Source: Sphingomonas hankookensis
Lineage (GTDB): Bacteria; Pseudomonadota; Alphaproteobacteria; Sphingomonadales; Sphingomonadaceae
NCBI RefSeq assembly: GCF_022664465.1
Contig: NZ_JAKREV010000003.1
Location: 372,001 to 436,000 of the forward strand
Direction: 5' to 3'
DNA: 64,000 bases
Made by a program: the position numbers and the translations under genes. Within the stretch, counting starts at the first letter, position 1; each line of letters opens with the position of its first letter. Below are positions 55,622 through 63,904 of this stretch, piece after piece. The notes under the pieces are model-generated. The model was given only the letters and a program-made list of their open reading frames with translations. It had not been told where the DNA came from and made no database searches.

Positions 55622-56299
55622 ATGGACGACCGGACGAACACCATCGCAGGTTGGGTATTGGCCGGTTGCGCCGCCGCCCTTGGACTGGGCATCGCCAGCG
55701 GAATGGTGTTCCATTCCGGTCCCCCTGAAAAGCCGGGCTACCCGGTCGAGGGTGCCGCCGAGGCCGGTGGCGGCGCGGCAGCGGCCGTGCCGATCGCGAC
55801 GCTGCTGGCCAGCGCCGATGTGACCAAGGGTGCGGAAGTGTTCAAGAAATGCGCCGCGTGCCACACGGTGAACCAGGGCGGGGCGAACGGCATCGGCCCG
55901 AATTTGTGGGGCGTGATCGGCAAGAAGCACGGCCATCTGGCGGGCTTCGCCTATTCGAGCGCGCTGACCGGCATTCCGGGCAACTGGGACTTCGACACGA
56001 TGAACGCGTGGCTGACCAGCCCGCGCAAGTACGCGCCGGGGACCAAGATGACCTTCGCGGGTCTCGGCAGTGCGGAAGACCGGGCGAACGTGATCGCCTA
56101 TCTCAATTCGCAGGGTTCGAACCTGCCGCTTCCGGCCGCTCCCGCCGCCGGTGCCGCGCCTGCGACCGAGGCCGAGGGCAACGTCGCCGAGGGTGCGCCG
56201 GCCAACACTGCCGACGTGGTGAATGCCGCGACCCCGGCATCGGGCGCGCCGTCGGTCGATCCGGCCGCGGCGGAACAGGCGGCCAAGAAGGGTGAGTAA
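55622..56299 (+). CDS. Membrane-anchored c-type cytochrome
   Basis: A 225-residue class I cytochrome c with an N-terminal uncleaved anchor (residues 7-30, TIAGWVLAGCAAALGLGIAS). Heme attaches at CAACH (Cys77, Cys80, His81) and the axial Met lies in PGTKMTFAG. A Pro/Ala-rich C-terminal tail of about 60 residues follows the cytochrome domain. It matches CycM-type electron carriers between the bc1 complex and terminal oxidases. ATG 55622 gives the family start MDDRTNTIAG. Confidence 0.92.
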   Translation: MDDRTNTIAGWVLAGCAAALGLGIASGMVFHSGPPEKPGYPVEGAAEAGGGAAAAVPIATLLASADVTKGAEVFKKCAACHTVNQGGANGIGPNLWGVIGKKHGHLAGFAYSSALTGIPGNWDFDTMNAWLTSPRKYAPGTKMTFAGLGSAEDRANVIAYLNSQGSNLPLPAAPAAGAAPATEAEGNVAEGAPANTADVVNAATPASGAPSVDPAAAEQAAKKGE

Positions 56300-56326
56300 T
56301 CGCTGACGTCGCGTCTGCTGATCGGG

Positions 56327-56538
56327 TTCACGCGAAGGCGCGATGACGCGAAGAAGGTAGATTTCGCACGGAGACGCGGAGGCGTAGAGGGGTTTCGCCC
56401 GGCGCAACGTCCTCCGCGCCAGCGGCCCCATAGGCGGTAGAACCGGGCGTAGTTGTCTGCCGATCGCGCGGGCGTGGCAACGAGCGCACCCCTCTCCGCG
56501 CCTTCGCGTGAATCGATCTTCTTGGGGTGATTCACCCC
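56327..56538. repeat. Long composite inverted repeat, family C
   Basis: Part of a 366-base gap without genes. Perfect 15-base arms (56327-56341 and 56498-56512, TTCACGCGAAGGCGC and its complement) enclose a second complementary pair (CGGAGGCGTAGAGGGG-like against CCCCTCTCCGCG). A compact palindrome GGGGTGA-T-TCACCCC follows at 56524-56538. The element could fold into a long hairpin. No open frame of note lies inside. Confidence 0.75.
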
Positions 56539-56549
56539 GATCGAACCGG

Positions 56550-56634
56550 ACGTCATCCCGGCGCAGGCCGGGATTTCCCGGTGATAGCACGCAGCAGGAG
56601 CCGCTTGAGACCCCAGCCTTCGCTGGGGTGACGT
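56550..56634. repeat. Dispersed palindromic repeat, family B, copy 7
   Basis: About 85 bp in the same gap as the family C element, between the convergent cytochrome c and HAD genes. Ends are ACGTCATCCCGGCGCAGGC and GCCTTCGCTGGGGTGACGT; the two ends have drifted from each other. Confidence 0.85.
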
Positions 56635-56665
56635 TTCCTCCAGCGTCTGTCACCAAGCCGGCACG

Positions 56666-57349
56666 TCAGGCCGAAACCGCCTCCAGCCCCAACATCCGCG
56701 TCACGTCATCGAAGCCATGCGCGATCTCCGTCACGCCCAGCGCCCGCAGGCGCTCGTCATGACCGACGCCGCAATGCGTGCCCGCACACAGCCCGATGAC
56801 CCGCGCGCCCGATGCCACGGCGCCGGTAACGCCGACCGGCGAATCCTCGAGAATCGCGCATTGCTCGATCGGCACGCCCAGCCGGGCGGCGCCGTAGAGG
56901 TACAGGTCGGGAGCGGGCTTGCCGTTCGCGACATGCTCCTTGCCGCTATAGATATGGTCGCCGAACGCATCGCGAATGCCGAGATGGTCGAGATGCGTGG
57001 AAATCCAGTGCGTCGTGCTGGACGACACGATCGCGCGCGGCAGGTCGGCGGGGAGCGAGCGGACGAAGGCGATCGCCCCGGCCACCGCGTCGACGCCCTC
57101 TTCCAGCACCCGCGCATCCTCGATGGTGCGCGCTTCGTAGAAACCGTCGGGGATCGGGCCGCCGACCCAGCGTTCGATCGCCTGGGTGAAGTGCGTGCCG
57201 GACAGCCCCATGAAATTCGCCATCGAATCGGCGGCGCTGGTCGGATGACCGGCCTGTGTCAGGAACTCGGCGATCTGGCGGTTGCCGGCGAATTCGCTCT
57301 CCAGCAACACGCCGTCGAAATCGAACAACAAGGCTTGCGGTCGGGTCAT
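56666..57349 (-). CDS. HAD-superfamily phosphatase
   Basis: A 227-residue HAD hydrolase of the phosphoglycolate phosphatase/beta-phosphoglucomutase group. Motif I is LLFDFDGVLLESE (Asp10, Asp12). Motif II follows as IVSSSTTHW, a lysine lies in SGKEHVANGKPAPD, and motif III acids sit in AILEDSPVGVTGA. A helical cap domain separates motif I and II. Motif I residues suit phosphatase or mutase activity on a small sugar phosphate, which cannot be specified. It precedes the YggS gene by 12 bases in reverse order on the same strand. Confidence 0.9.
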   Translation of the reverse strand: MTRPQALLFDFDGVLLESEFAGNRQIAEFLTQAGHPTSAADSMANFMGLSGTHFTQAIERWVGGPIPDGFYEARTIEDARVLEEGVDAVAGAIAFVRSLPADLPRAIVSSSTTHWISTHLDHLGIRDAFGDHIYSGKEHVANGKPAPDLYLYGAARLGVPIEQCAILEDSPVGVTGAVASGARVIGLCAGTHCGVGHDERLRALGVTEIAHGFDDVTRMLGLEAVSA

Positions 57350-57361
57350 CGTTTCTTCCTC

Positions 57362-58021
57362 TCAGCCGCGTGCGCCGAACAGCGCCGATCCGACGCGGAC
57401 ATGGGTGGCGCCGAGCGTTACGGCGGTTTCGAAATCGTCCGACATGCCCATGCTGAGCCCGGTGAGCCCATGGTCGCGCGCCAGCTTGGCGGTCAGCGCG
57501 AAATAGGGCGCGGCGTCGAGGCCCGCGGGCGGCACGCACATCAGCCCCGCGATCGGCAGCCCGGCGGCCTGCGCCTCGGCAAGCAACGCAGGCAGGTCGG
57601 AGAGCGCACAGCCGCCCTTTTGCGGTTCGTCGCCGATATCGACCTGGATGAAACAGGCGGGGGTGCGGCCGGTCTTCTCGATCGCCTTGGCCAGCGCGGC
57701 CACCAGCGACGGGCGGTCGACCGAATGGATCGCATCGAACAGCCGCACGGCGTCCTCTGCCTTGTTCGATTGCAACTGGCCGACAAGGTGCAGTTCGATG
57801 CCCGGCGTCGTGTCGATCAGCGCAGGCCATTTCGCCTGCGCCTCCTGCACCCGATTTTCGCCGAACACGCGTTGGCCGGCGTCGATCAGCGGCTGGATGG
57901 CGGCGGCGTCGTGGGTCTTGCTGACCGCGATCAGCGTCGTCGCGCCCTTGTCCCGGCGCGCGATCGATTCGGCATGGGCAATCCGGTCGCGAATGGCGGC
58001 AAGCGTGTCGGTTTTGGTCAT
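57362..58021 (-). CDS. YggS-family PLP-binding protein (PLP homeostasis)
   Basis: A 219-residue single-domain TIM-barrel PLP protein of the YggS/PLPBP family, which buffers free pyridoxal phosphate and affects amino-acid pools. The cofactor lysine is Lys35 in IAVSKTHD. FGENRVQEAQAKW, LVGQLQSNKA and LSMGMSDDFE are family motifs, the last near the phosphate site. ATG 58021 is preferred over an upstream in-frame ATG. It is divergent from the broken thiE gene. Confidence 0.93.
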   Translation of the reverse strand: MTKTDTLAAIRDRIAHAESIARRDKGATTLIAVSKTHDAAAIQPLIDAGQRVFGENRVQEAQAKWPALIDTTPGIELHLVGQLQSNKAEDAVRLFDAIHSVDRPSLVAALAKAIEKTGRTPACFIQVDIGDEPQKGGCALSDLPALLAEAQAAGLPIAGLMCVPPAGLDAAPYFALTAKLARDHGLTGLSMGMSDDFETAVTLGATHVRVGSALFGARG

Positions 58022-58043
58022 CGCGCGCGCTATAGAGGCCGCC

Positions 58044-58648
58044 ATGCGCCGCCGCCACCCTTTGCCGACCCGCTGGCTGATGACCGACGAACGGCTGGGC
58101 GAGGCACTGCCGGCGGTTGTCGCGCAGCTGCCGCGGGGGAGCGGGGTCGTGTTCCGGCACTATGCCACGCCCGCGGGGGAACGGCGGCGCTTGTTCGAAC
58201 AGGTGCGGCGGATCGCGCGGGCGCGGGCATTGGTGCTGCTGGTCGCGGGGCCAGCCTTTCCCGGCGCAAACGGAGTGCATGGGCGGACGGCCCGGAACGC
58301 CACGGGCCTGGCGACGCGGCCGGTCCATTCGATGCGCGAACGCATTGCCGCCGAGCAGGCGGGCGTCGACGCCATCTTCGTCTCGCCGGTGTTCGCCACC
58401 CGCTCGCATCCCGGTGCGCCCGCGTTGGGGCGGGTGCGGTTCCAGGGCCTGATCCGTGGCGCGCGCGTGCCCGGGCTGATCGCCTGATCTCCAGATCTTC
58501 ATGACGAACCATACCTGTTGGAAAGAGCGAAGCTGCGCCCGTGCCCGTCATCGCGCTGGGCGGGATGACGGTGGCACGCGCGCGGACGTTGAAGGGGATC
58601 GCCGGCTGGGCGGCGATCGATGCGTGGGGATTAGAACTTCGCGCGTAG
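58044..58648 (+). pseudogene. Thiamine-phosphate synthase (thiE/tenI type), interrupted
   Basis: The first frame (58044-58487, 147 codons) encodes a short ThiE/TenI-like TIM-barrel protein with VDAIFVSPVFATRSHPGAP. It runs into a stop soon after GARVP. The missing C-terminus is intact 74 bases on: from 58541 another frame reads VPVIALGGMTVARARTLKG then WAAIDAW and stops at 58648. PVIALGGM is the hallmark phosphate-binding end of this fold. Cutting out 58467-58540 restores one continuous 176-codon gene. Both alternative frames meet stops (58485, 58502), so a simple sequencing slip cannot explain it. The product is probably non-functional in this strain. Confidence 0.85.
58466..58547. other. 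Short insertion with 8-bp target-type duplication inside thiE
   Basis: CGTGCCCG occurs exactly at 58466-58473 and again at 58540-58547. Between them lie 66 bases unrelated to ThiE. The pattern of host sequence duplicated on either side of foreign sequence is what a transposition event or its remnant leaves. The 66 bases have only weakly matching ends and no coding capacity, and do not resemble repeat families A to C. Confidence 0.7.
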
Positions 58649-60757
58649 TTCGGCAAAGACGGTGCGCGGTTCCCCGGGGAACTGGCCGGTCTGTGCCGAA
58701 AAGCCCGAGGCGGCATAGACCCGGTCGAAGAGGTTATCGATCCTGAGCATCAGTTCGGCAAAGCCCAAATGCTTGGTGATCGATGCGTCGAAGATGGTGT
58801 AGGGCCGGACCGTCTGCCCCGACAGGTCGATCCGCCGCGACACATGCTCGCCGCCCAGCGCAAGGGCGGTCCCGATCACCGGCACCTGGTAGCGGGTCCA
58901 GAAACCGATCTTGTGCGCCGGCGCATTGGCAAAGCGGGTGCCGACCGCGTTGGTGATCGCCTGTCCCGGCGCGGTGCCGGTGATCCGCGCGTTGTTATAG
59001 CCGTAATTGACCAGCAGCACCCAATCGCGCGTGATGTCGGTGGTCAGGTCGAATTCGAACCCCTTGCTGGTCACCTCCCCGATCGGGCGGAGCTGATCGA
59101 CGCCGCGCACCGGCGGCAGGGAGGCGTCGACCTGCAGGATGTTGCGGCGGACGATGCGATAGGCGGCCGCATTCGCCTGTAGCCGGCCATCGAACAGGCG
59201 CGATTTGACTCCGCCTTCCCATTGGTTGCCGGTGATCGGCGCGAACGGACCGCCGGCATCGGTGGCCTGCGATGCGCTGGGCTGCGGTTCGAACCCCTGC
59301 GACCAGCTGACGTAGAGCGAAAGATCCTGGCGCGGTTTGTAGATCGCGCCACCGCGAAAGGTGACGTCGCTGTCGGCATATTGCGAGCGGCTGGTGACTC
59401 GGTCGGCGGTGGCCACGGTCACGCCGTCATCGAACCGGTCGTAGCGCATGCCCCCTACCAGCAGCAGTTGGTCGGTCAGGGCGATCTGGTCCTGCGCATA
59501 AAAGCCATAGCGGGTCGATCGCGTGTCGGTGACGGTGAAGGGCAGCGCCATCGCCCGCGCCGCATCGCCATCCGACCGGCCATAGACCGGGCGGCTGAGG
59601 CTCAAGGGCAGCACGCCATTCCTGAGAATGCGCGATTGCAGGATGTTGGTTTCGCGATACCAGTCGCCGCCGACCTGGAACCGGTGCTCCATGCCCAGCA
59701 GCAACGCCTTGGCAGAGGCATTGGCAGCGAAGGACAGGCCGTCGACCGGGCGGACCTGATCGCGGAATTCCCGCAGGACGAGGTCGGGATTGGTTGCGCT
59801 TGACCCCCGCGGTTCGTGATATTTCTGCCGCTCGGTCGCCTTGAAGTATCGCGCGCCGACATCGAACGTGATCGCATCGCCGATCGTAGTCGCATAGCGC
59901 GCCTGGGTCGCGGTCGAAGTCAGGTGCAGGAAATCGCTCTGCTCATTGGCGTTCCAGCGGATCGTGGTACGGAACCGGCCGCTGTCGTCGACCAGCACCC
60001 CGCGCAGGCGATTGGCGCGCAGATAATTGTCATAGGTGGTGACCTGCACGGTCAGCAGCCCGCCGGGATTGGTACGGATCGACAGGCCGGCATCGCCGAT
60101 CAGCGACTTGTTGAGCGTGTTGAAGCGATAGGGCTGCATCGCTTCGTAGAAGCCCCCGATGCGGTAGCTGACCACGCCATCGGCATCGATCCGATTGGTC
60201 GCCTCTGCCGAAATGCCATAGCGGTCGTAATTGCCGGCGGTAACGACGGTGCGAAGCGCTGCGCGGTTCGATGGCGTCTTCGACACGTAGTTGATGATGC
60301 CGCCGGGCGATCCGGGGCCGAAGAACAGCCCCGCCGGCCCCTTCAGCACCTCGACCCGGTCAATGTTGAACAATTGCGGGACCGAGAAGCCGACGAACGG
60401 ATTGCCGCGTTGCCCGTCATAAAAGGACTGGTCCTGCCGGAACCCACGAAAGGTGACGCCGGCATAGCTGAACGCGCTGACGCCCGAGATATTGCGGTAG
60501 ATGTCGGTCGCGTCGCGCGCACCCTGGTCGATGAACAGGTCCGAATTGATGACCTGCAACGCCTGCGGAATGTCGAGCGGGTCCTGCGCCGATTTGCCGA
60601 CGGTGGTGATGAGGGCGCGATAAAGCTGCTGGGCACGGCCCTGCACGATGATCTCGTCGTCCTCCGGCGCCTCCGTCCTGTCCTGCGCCAGCGCCGGGAC
60701 CGAGACCATTGCCGCCGTCGCGACCGAAACCCAAAAACGCTTCACCTTATCCCCCAA
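58631..60757 (-). CDS. TonB-dependent siderophore receptor
   Basis: A 708-residue outer-membrane receptor of the FhuA/FpvA-like siderophore class. The signal peptide ends near residue 25 (PALAQ). The plug has LDIPQALQVINSDLFIDQGA, VTFRGFRQDQSFYDGQRGN and VEVLKGPAGLFFGPGSPGG, which are typical siderophore-receptor blocks. The barrel ends in ELRAKF with terminal Phe. The siderophore is unknown and no synthesis genes are near. Its last codons overlap the tail of the broken thiE gene on the other strand. A possible iron-regulatory palindrome lies upstream. Confidence 0.93.
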   Translation of the reverse strand: MGDKVKRFWVSVATAAMVSVPALAQDRTEAPEDDEIIVQGRAQQLYRALITTVGKSAQDPLDIPQALQVINSDLFIDQGARDATDIYRNISGVSAFSYAGVTFRGFRQDQSFYDGQRGNPFVGFSVPQLFNIDRVEVLKGPAGLFFGPGSPGGIINYVSKTPSNRAALRTVVTAGNYDRYGISAEATNRIDADGVVSYRIGGFYEAMQPYRFNTLNKSLIGDAGLSIRTNPGGLLTVQVTTYDNYLRANRLRGVLVDDSGRFRTTIRWNANEQSDFLHLTSTATQARYATTIGDAITFDVGARYFKATERQKYHEPRGSSATNPDLVLREFRDQVRPVDGLSFAANASAKALLLGMEHRFQVGGDWYRETNILQSRILRNGVLPLSLSRPVYGRSDGDAARAMALPFTVTDTRSTRYGFYAQDQIALTDQLLLVGGMRYDRFDDGVTVATADRVTSRSQYADSDVTFRGGAIYKPRQDLSLYVSWSQGFEPQPSASQATDAGGPFAPITGNQWEGGVKSRLFDGRLQANAAAYRIVRRNILQVDASLPPVRGVDQLRPIGEVTSKGFEFDLTTDITRDWVLLVNYGYNNARITGTAPGQAITNAVGTRFANAPAHKIGFWTRYQVPVIGTALALGGEHVSRRIDLSGQTVRPYTIFDASITKHLGFAELMLRIDNLFDRVYAASGFSAQTGQFPGEPRTVFAELRAKF

Positions 60758-60810
60758 GCATTACTGCAATTGGGTCGCATTAGCCATGGATCGTATTCGA
60801 TGCAATCCGG

Positions 60811-60827
60811 TTGCGAGTGATCCGCAA
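60811..60827 (-). promoter_or_regulatory. Possible Fur-type box before the siderophore receptor
   Basis: TTGCGAGTGATCCGCAA is an inverted repeat (TTGCG/CGCAA) centred about 60 bases upstream of the receptor start. A related degenerate motif, TGCAATTGGGTCGCA, lies closer to the gene. Palindromes with TGCGA half-sites are a plausible alphaproteobacterial Fur box, and a siderophore receptor is a classic Fur target. No binding data can be read here. Confidence 0.35.
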
Positions 60828-60909
60828 TAGATCGGCGCATTTCGTAACGCAGGCGAACCGGAACGCGCGGGGTTGCCGTCCGTTGGAGTCGCGTAAAGGG
60901 GGAAATCCT

Positions 60910-61977
60910 ATGGCGGATGGCGATACGCAGCGGTCGATGCCCGGCTACGGGCGGGTCGCGGCGATGACCGTTATGGTATTGGCGATCATCGGCACAGCGT
61001 GGCTGGTGGTCAGCATGATGCGGCTGGTGCTGCTGGTCTTCGCCGCGACGGTGATCGCGGTGCTGTTCAGCGCGGGGGCCAATCGTATCCAGCGTTGGAC
61101 CAAGTTGCCGCGCGGGCTGGCGCTGGCGTTGTCGGTCGTGGTGATGCTGGGCATCGTGATCGGTATCTTCTTCGGCTTCGGCGCGCAGCTGGTCGATCAG
61201 TTCGATACGATCCGCGAACAGATTCCCTCGGCGTTGCAGGCGATCCAGCGGCAGCTGGACAGCTGGGGTATCGGCGAGCCGGCGCGCGAATTGCTGTCGC
61301 AGGGCAGCAGCGACCTGTCGACGATCATGTCGCGCGCGGGCACCTATGTCCTGTCGATCGGGTCGGGCCTGTCGGACGCGGTGCTGGTGCTGGTCGGGGC
61401 GATCTTCCTTGCGGCCGACCCCGAACTCTATCGCCGTGGCCTCGTGAAGCTGGTGCCGCCGTCGGCCGAACCGGTCGCGCGGCAGGCGGTGGACGACGCT
61501 GCCGGGGGCTTGCGCGGGTGGATGAAGGGCGAGGCGGTGGCGATCATCGTCGTCGCGGTGCTGACCGGCACCGGGCTATGGCTGCTGGGCGTGCCCGCCG
61601 CGATCGGTCTTGGCCTGATCGCGGGATTGATGGACATCGTGCCGTTCGTCGGCCCGATCATCGCCGGCGTGCCGGCGGTGATGCTGGCATTCACCCAGTC
61701 CCCCTCGACCGCGCTGTGGACGATCGTCCTGTTCCTGATCGTTCAGCAGATTCAGGGCAATATCCTGCAACCGATCGTGCAGAAACATGCGGTCGACGTG
61801 CCGCCTGCCGTTCTGTTGTTCTCGGTCATCGGCATGGGGTTGCTGTTCGGCTTCATCGGCGTGCTGCTGGCGGCGCCGCTGACCATCGTCCTGTTCGTGC
61901 TGGTGCAGCGGATTTATGTGCAGCACCTGTTGGGGCGGGATATCACGGTGGCCACCGACAAGGCGGAGGACGAGTGA
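60910..61977 (+). CDS. AI-2E family (PerM/YdiK-type) permease
   Basis: A 355-residue polytopic membrane protein of the AI-2E transporter superfamily. It has about eight hydrophobic helices; LVSMMRLVLLVFAATVIAVL and the late segment GLIAGLMDIVPFVGPIIAGV followed by QGNILQPIVQKHAV match the family signatures (PFVGP, N.LQP). Members export autoinducer-2-like or other small molecules or act as Na+/H+ antiporters, so the substrate is open. ATG 60910 follows AAAGGGGGAAAT and is preferred over upstream starts. It ends before a family B repeat. Confidence 0.88.
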   Translation: MADGDTQRSMPGYGRVAAMTVMVLAIIGTAWLVVSMMRLVLLVFAATVIAVLFSAGANRIQRWTKLPRGLALALSVVVMLGIVIGIFFGFGAQLVDQFDTIREQIPSALQAIQRQLDSWGIGEPARELLSQGSSDLSTIMSRAGTYVLSIGSGLSDAVLVLVGAIFLAADPELYRRGLVKLVPPSAEPVARQAVDDAAGGLRGWMKGEAVAIIVVAVLTGTGLWLLGVPAAIGLGLIAGLMDIVPFVGPIIAGVPAVMLAFTQSPSTALWTIVLFLIVQQIQGNILQPIVQKHAVDVPPAVLLFSVIGMGLLFGFIGVLLAAPLTIVLFVLVQRIYVQHLLGRDITVATDKAEDE

Positions 61978-61994
61978 AGCCTACCTCAAATCCA

Positions 61995-62078
61995 ACGTCA
62001 CCCCGGCCTTGAGCCGGGGTCCCGCTTCTTCTCGACCGCTGTAAAGAAGTGGGACCCCGGATCAAGTCCGGGATGACG
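61995..62078. repeat. Dispersed palindromic repeat, family B, copy 8
   Basis: About 84 bp between the convergent permease and crtB genes. Ends are ACGTCACCCCGGCCTTGAG and TCAAGTCCGGGATGACG. The GCCTTGAGC core is a variant not seen in the other copies. Confidence 0.83.
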
Positions 62079-62083
62079 GAAGT

Positions 62084-63010
62084 TCAGATGGTCCGCGTCC
62101 AAAGCACCGGATCACGGGGCGTATCGACCGCCGGGCGCCAGCGTGCCGCCACGAATGCGTGGGCGATCGCCGCGATCTTTTCGCCCTTCGATGTCGTCTG
62201 GCGACGGTCCCACGCGGCGGGGCCGGCGGCGGCGACCTTGCGCGCGATGCCGCCATAGATGTCGGCGGCGGCCAGCACCGCCCATGCCGAGCGCCACGCC
62301 AGTCGCGCCGCACCGACGCGCGCGCTGTCCTCATGGCAGGCGGCGCGTGCCGCCATCCGCCGGGCGAGCACCGCCACCCGGTCGGGCGTCGCCATCGGGT
62401 CGGCGGGATCGATGCCCTGTTCGGTGAGCCAGTCGAGTGGCAGGTAGCAGCGGCCGGCATCGGCATCCTCGGCCACATCGCGCGCAATATTGGCGAGCTG
62501 AAAGGCGAGGCCGAGGTCGCAGGCGCGGTCGAGCGTGTCCTTGTCCCCGGCGGGAACGCCCATCACCACCGCCATCAGCCCACCGACCGCGCCGGCGACA
62601 TGATAGCAATATTGGTAAAGATCGCCCTCGGTCACCGGCTGCCAGCCATCGGCGTCGAGCTGGAACCCGTCGATCACGTCGTACACCAGCCGGTGCGGCA
62701 GGCCGACCTCGGCCGCGACCAAGCCCAACGCGTCGAATGCCGGATCGCCGGTCGGCTGTCCCGCCAGTGCCTGCGCCGTGCGTTCGCGGATCAGCGCCAA
62801 CCGGGCCTGCGCATCGTCGACGCGCTGCATGCCGTGGCCAAGATCCTGCCCGTCCGCCAAATCGTCGCACGCCCGGCACCACGCATAGAGCAGCCATGCC
62901 CGCTCACGGGTTACCGGGTCGAACAGCTTGCTCGCCGCCGCGAAACTTTTCGAGCCGCGCGCGATCGTGTCGCGGGCGTGCGCGACGAGGTCGGCGCGGG
63001 GCGGGATCAA
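62084..63010 (-). CDS. crtB: Phytoene synthase
   Basis: CrtB joins two geranylgeranyl diphosphates to phytoene, the first committed step to the yellow carotenoids (such as nostoxanthin) of sphingomonads. The 308-residue protein has the GSKSFAAASKLF start, the first aspartate motif CDDLAD (about 48-53) and the second, NIARDVAEDADAGR. It probably starts at TTG 63010, which overlaps the TGA of the LOG-family gene. No crtI or crtY lies next to it, so the pathway genes must be elsewhere. Squalene-synthase relatives are less likely given the CrtB-type N-terminus. Confidence 0.92.
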   Translation of the reverse strand: MIPPRADLVAHARDTIARGSKSFAAASKLFDPVTRERAWLLYAWCRACDDLADGQDLGHGMQRVDDAQARLALIRERTAQALAGQPTGDPAFDALGLVAAEVGLPHRLVYDVIDGFQLDADGWQPVTEGDLYQYCYHVAGAVGGLMAVVMGVPAGDKDTLDRACDLGLAFQLANIARDVAEDADAGRCYLPLDWLTEQGIDPADPMATPDRVAVLARRMAARAACHEDSARVGAARLAWRSAWAVLAAADIYGGIARKVAAAGPAAWDRRQTTSKGEKIAAIAHAFVAARWRPAVDTPRDPVLWTRTI

Positions 63011-63588
63011 AGGTCCTTGCTGCTCATATGGATGATCGCCTGCACCGGGACGTGCGCGGACATCTTGTCGAGCAGGACGTCGAGCGTGTCGGCGACCATC
63101 AAGATGTCGCGATGCATCGGCCGCATGAAACCCACCTCCGCCATCTTCGCGACGAAGGCGATCAGATGGTCGTAGAATCCGGCGACGTTGAGCAGCCCGA
63201 CCGGCTTGGCATGATAGCCGAGCTGCGCCCAGCTCATCGCCTCCCATAATTCGTCCATCGTGCCGGTGCCGCCGGGGATGGTGACGAAGCCGTCGGACAG
63301 GTCGGTGAACGCCTGCTTGCGCTGGTGCATCGTGTCGACGACGTGGAGTTCGGTGAGGCCCTTGTGCGCGGCCTCCGCCTTGACCAGCGCGGTCGGGATC
63401 ACGCCGATGACCTCGCCGCCGGCCTCGATCGCGCCATCGGCGACCGCGCCCATCAGTCCGAGCTTGCCGCCGCCATAGACGACGCCGATGCCGCTTTTCG
63501 CGAGGGCACGGCCGACGGCGCGGGCGGAGTCGATATATACGGGATCGGCGGGGGTCGCGGACCCGCAATAGATGGCCAGACGCTTCAT
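63007..63588 (-). CDS. LOG-family (TIGR00730) Rossmann-fold protein
   Basis: A 193-residue lysine-decarboxylase-fold protein of the LOG family. Members release cytokinin bases from nucleotide 5'-monophosphates. The signature PGGTGTMDE (105-113) and the conserved GGGKLGLMG (39-47) are present, and the acidic catalytic residue sits in the signature. ATG 63588 (MKRLAIYCGS) is the usual family start. It is joined by TTGA to crtB, so both are translated together. Many bacterial members are housekeeping enzymes, so cytokinin production is not implied. Confidence 0.9.
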   Translation of the reverse strand: MKRLAIYCGSATPADPVYIDSARAVGRALAKSGIGVVYGGGKLGLMGAVADGAIEAGGEVIGVIPTALVKAEAAHKGLTELHVVDTMHQRKQAFTDLSDGFVTIPGGTGTMDELWEAMSWAQLGYHAKPVGLLNVAGFYDHLIAFVAKMAEVGFMRPMHRDILMVADTLDVLLDKMSAHVPVQAIIHMSSKDL

Positions 63589-63648
63589 ACGCGCGGGGTT
63601 AGGCGATTGGGGGAGGGGGGGCAAGGTTGGTCTGACCTCTGCCACTTT

Positions 63649-63753
63649 CCGTTGGGTTCGAGCAGCTTCGAGCTTGTCGAGAACGCCTGCCCAGCGGAAC
63701 CCCGTTCTCGATACGCGCGCTCGACAAGCTCGATCGCTACTCGAACCGAACGG
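63649..63753. repeat. Dispersed palindromic repeat, family A, copy 3
   Basis: About 105 bp in the gene-free 412-base end of the window. It begins CCGTTGGGTTCGAGCAG and ends CTCGAACCGAACGG. The core is GAGCTTGTCGAGAAC against GCTCGACAAGCTCG. No gene is visible from 63589 to the window end. Confidence 0.83.
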
Positions 63754-63792
63754 GGTTGGGGTTAGGGGAGCAAGTAGGAGGTGGCCTCCCTT

Positions 63793-63884
63793 CCGTTGTT
63801 CGTCCTGAGTAGCCGCTGAGCCTGTCGAAGCGGCGTATCGAAGGACCAGGGCAAGGGCGCTCTATCCCTACTCAGCACGAACGG
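63793..63884. repeat. Divergent family A-like repeat, copy 4
   Basis: About 92 bp sharing the CCGTT...AACGG termini and the CTGTCGAAG core, but the interior differs (CGTCCTGAGTAGC against CTACTCAGCACG). It lies between copies 3 and 5. Confidence 0.65.
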
Positions 63885-63904
63885 GGAAGTGACCTTCGCT
63901 CCGA

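Noticed and set aside
58501..58746. An 81-codon plus-strand frame starting in the thiE insertion
   Set aside because: It runs in a third frame across the thiE tail and into the opposite receptor gene, with Arg-rich composition and no family pattern.
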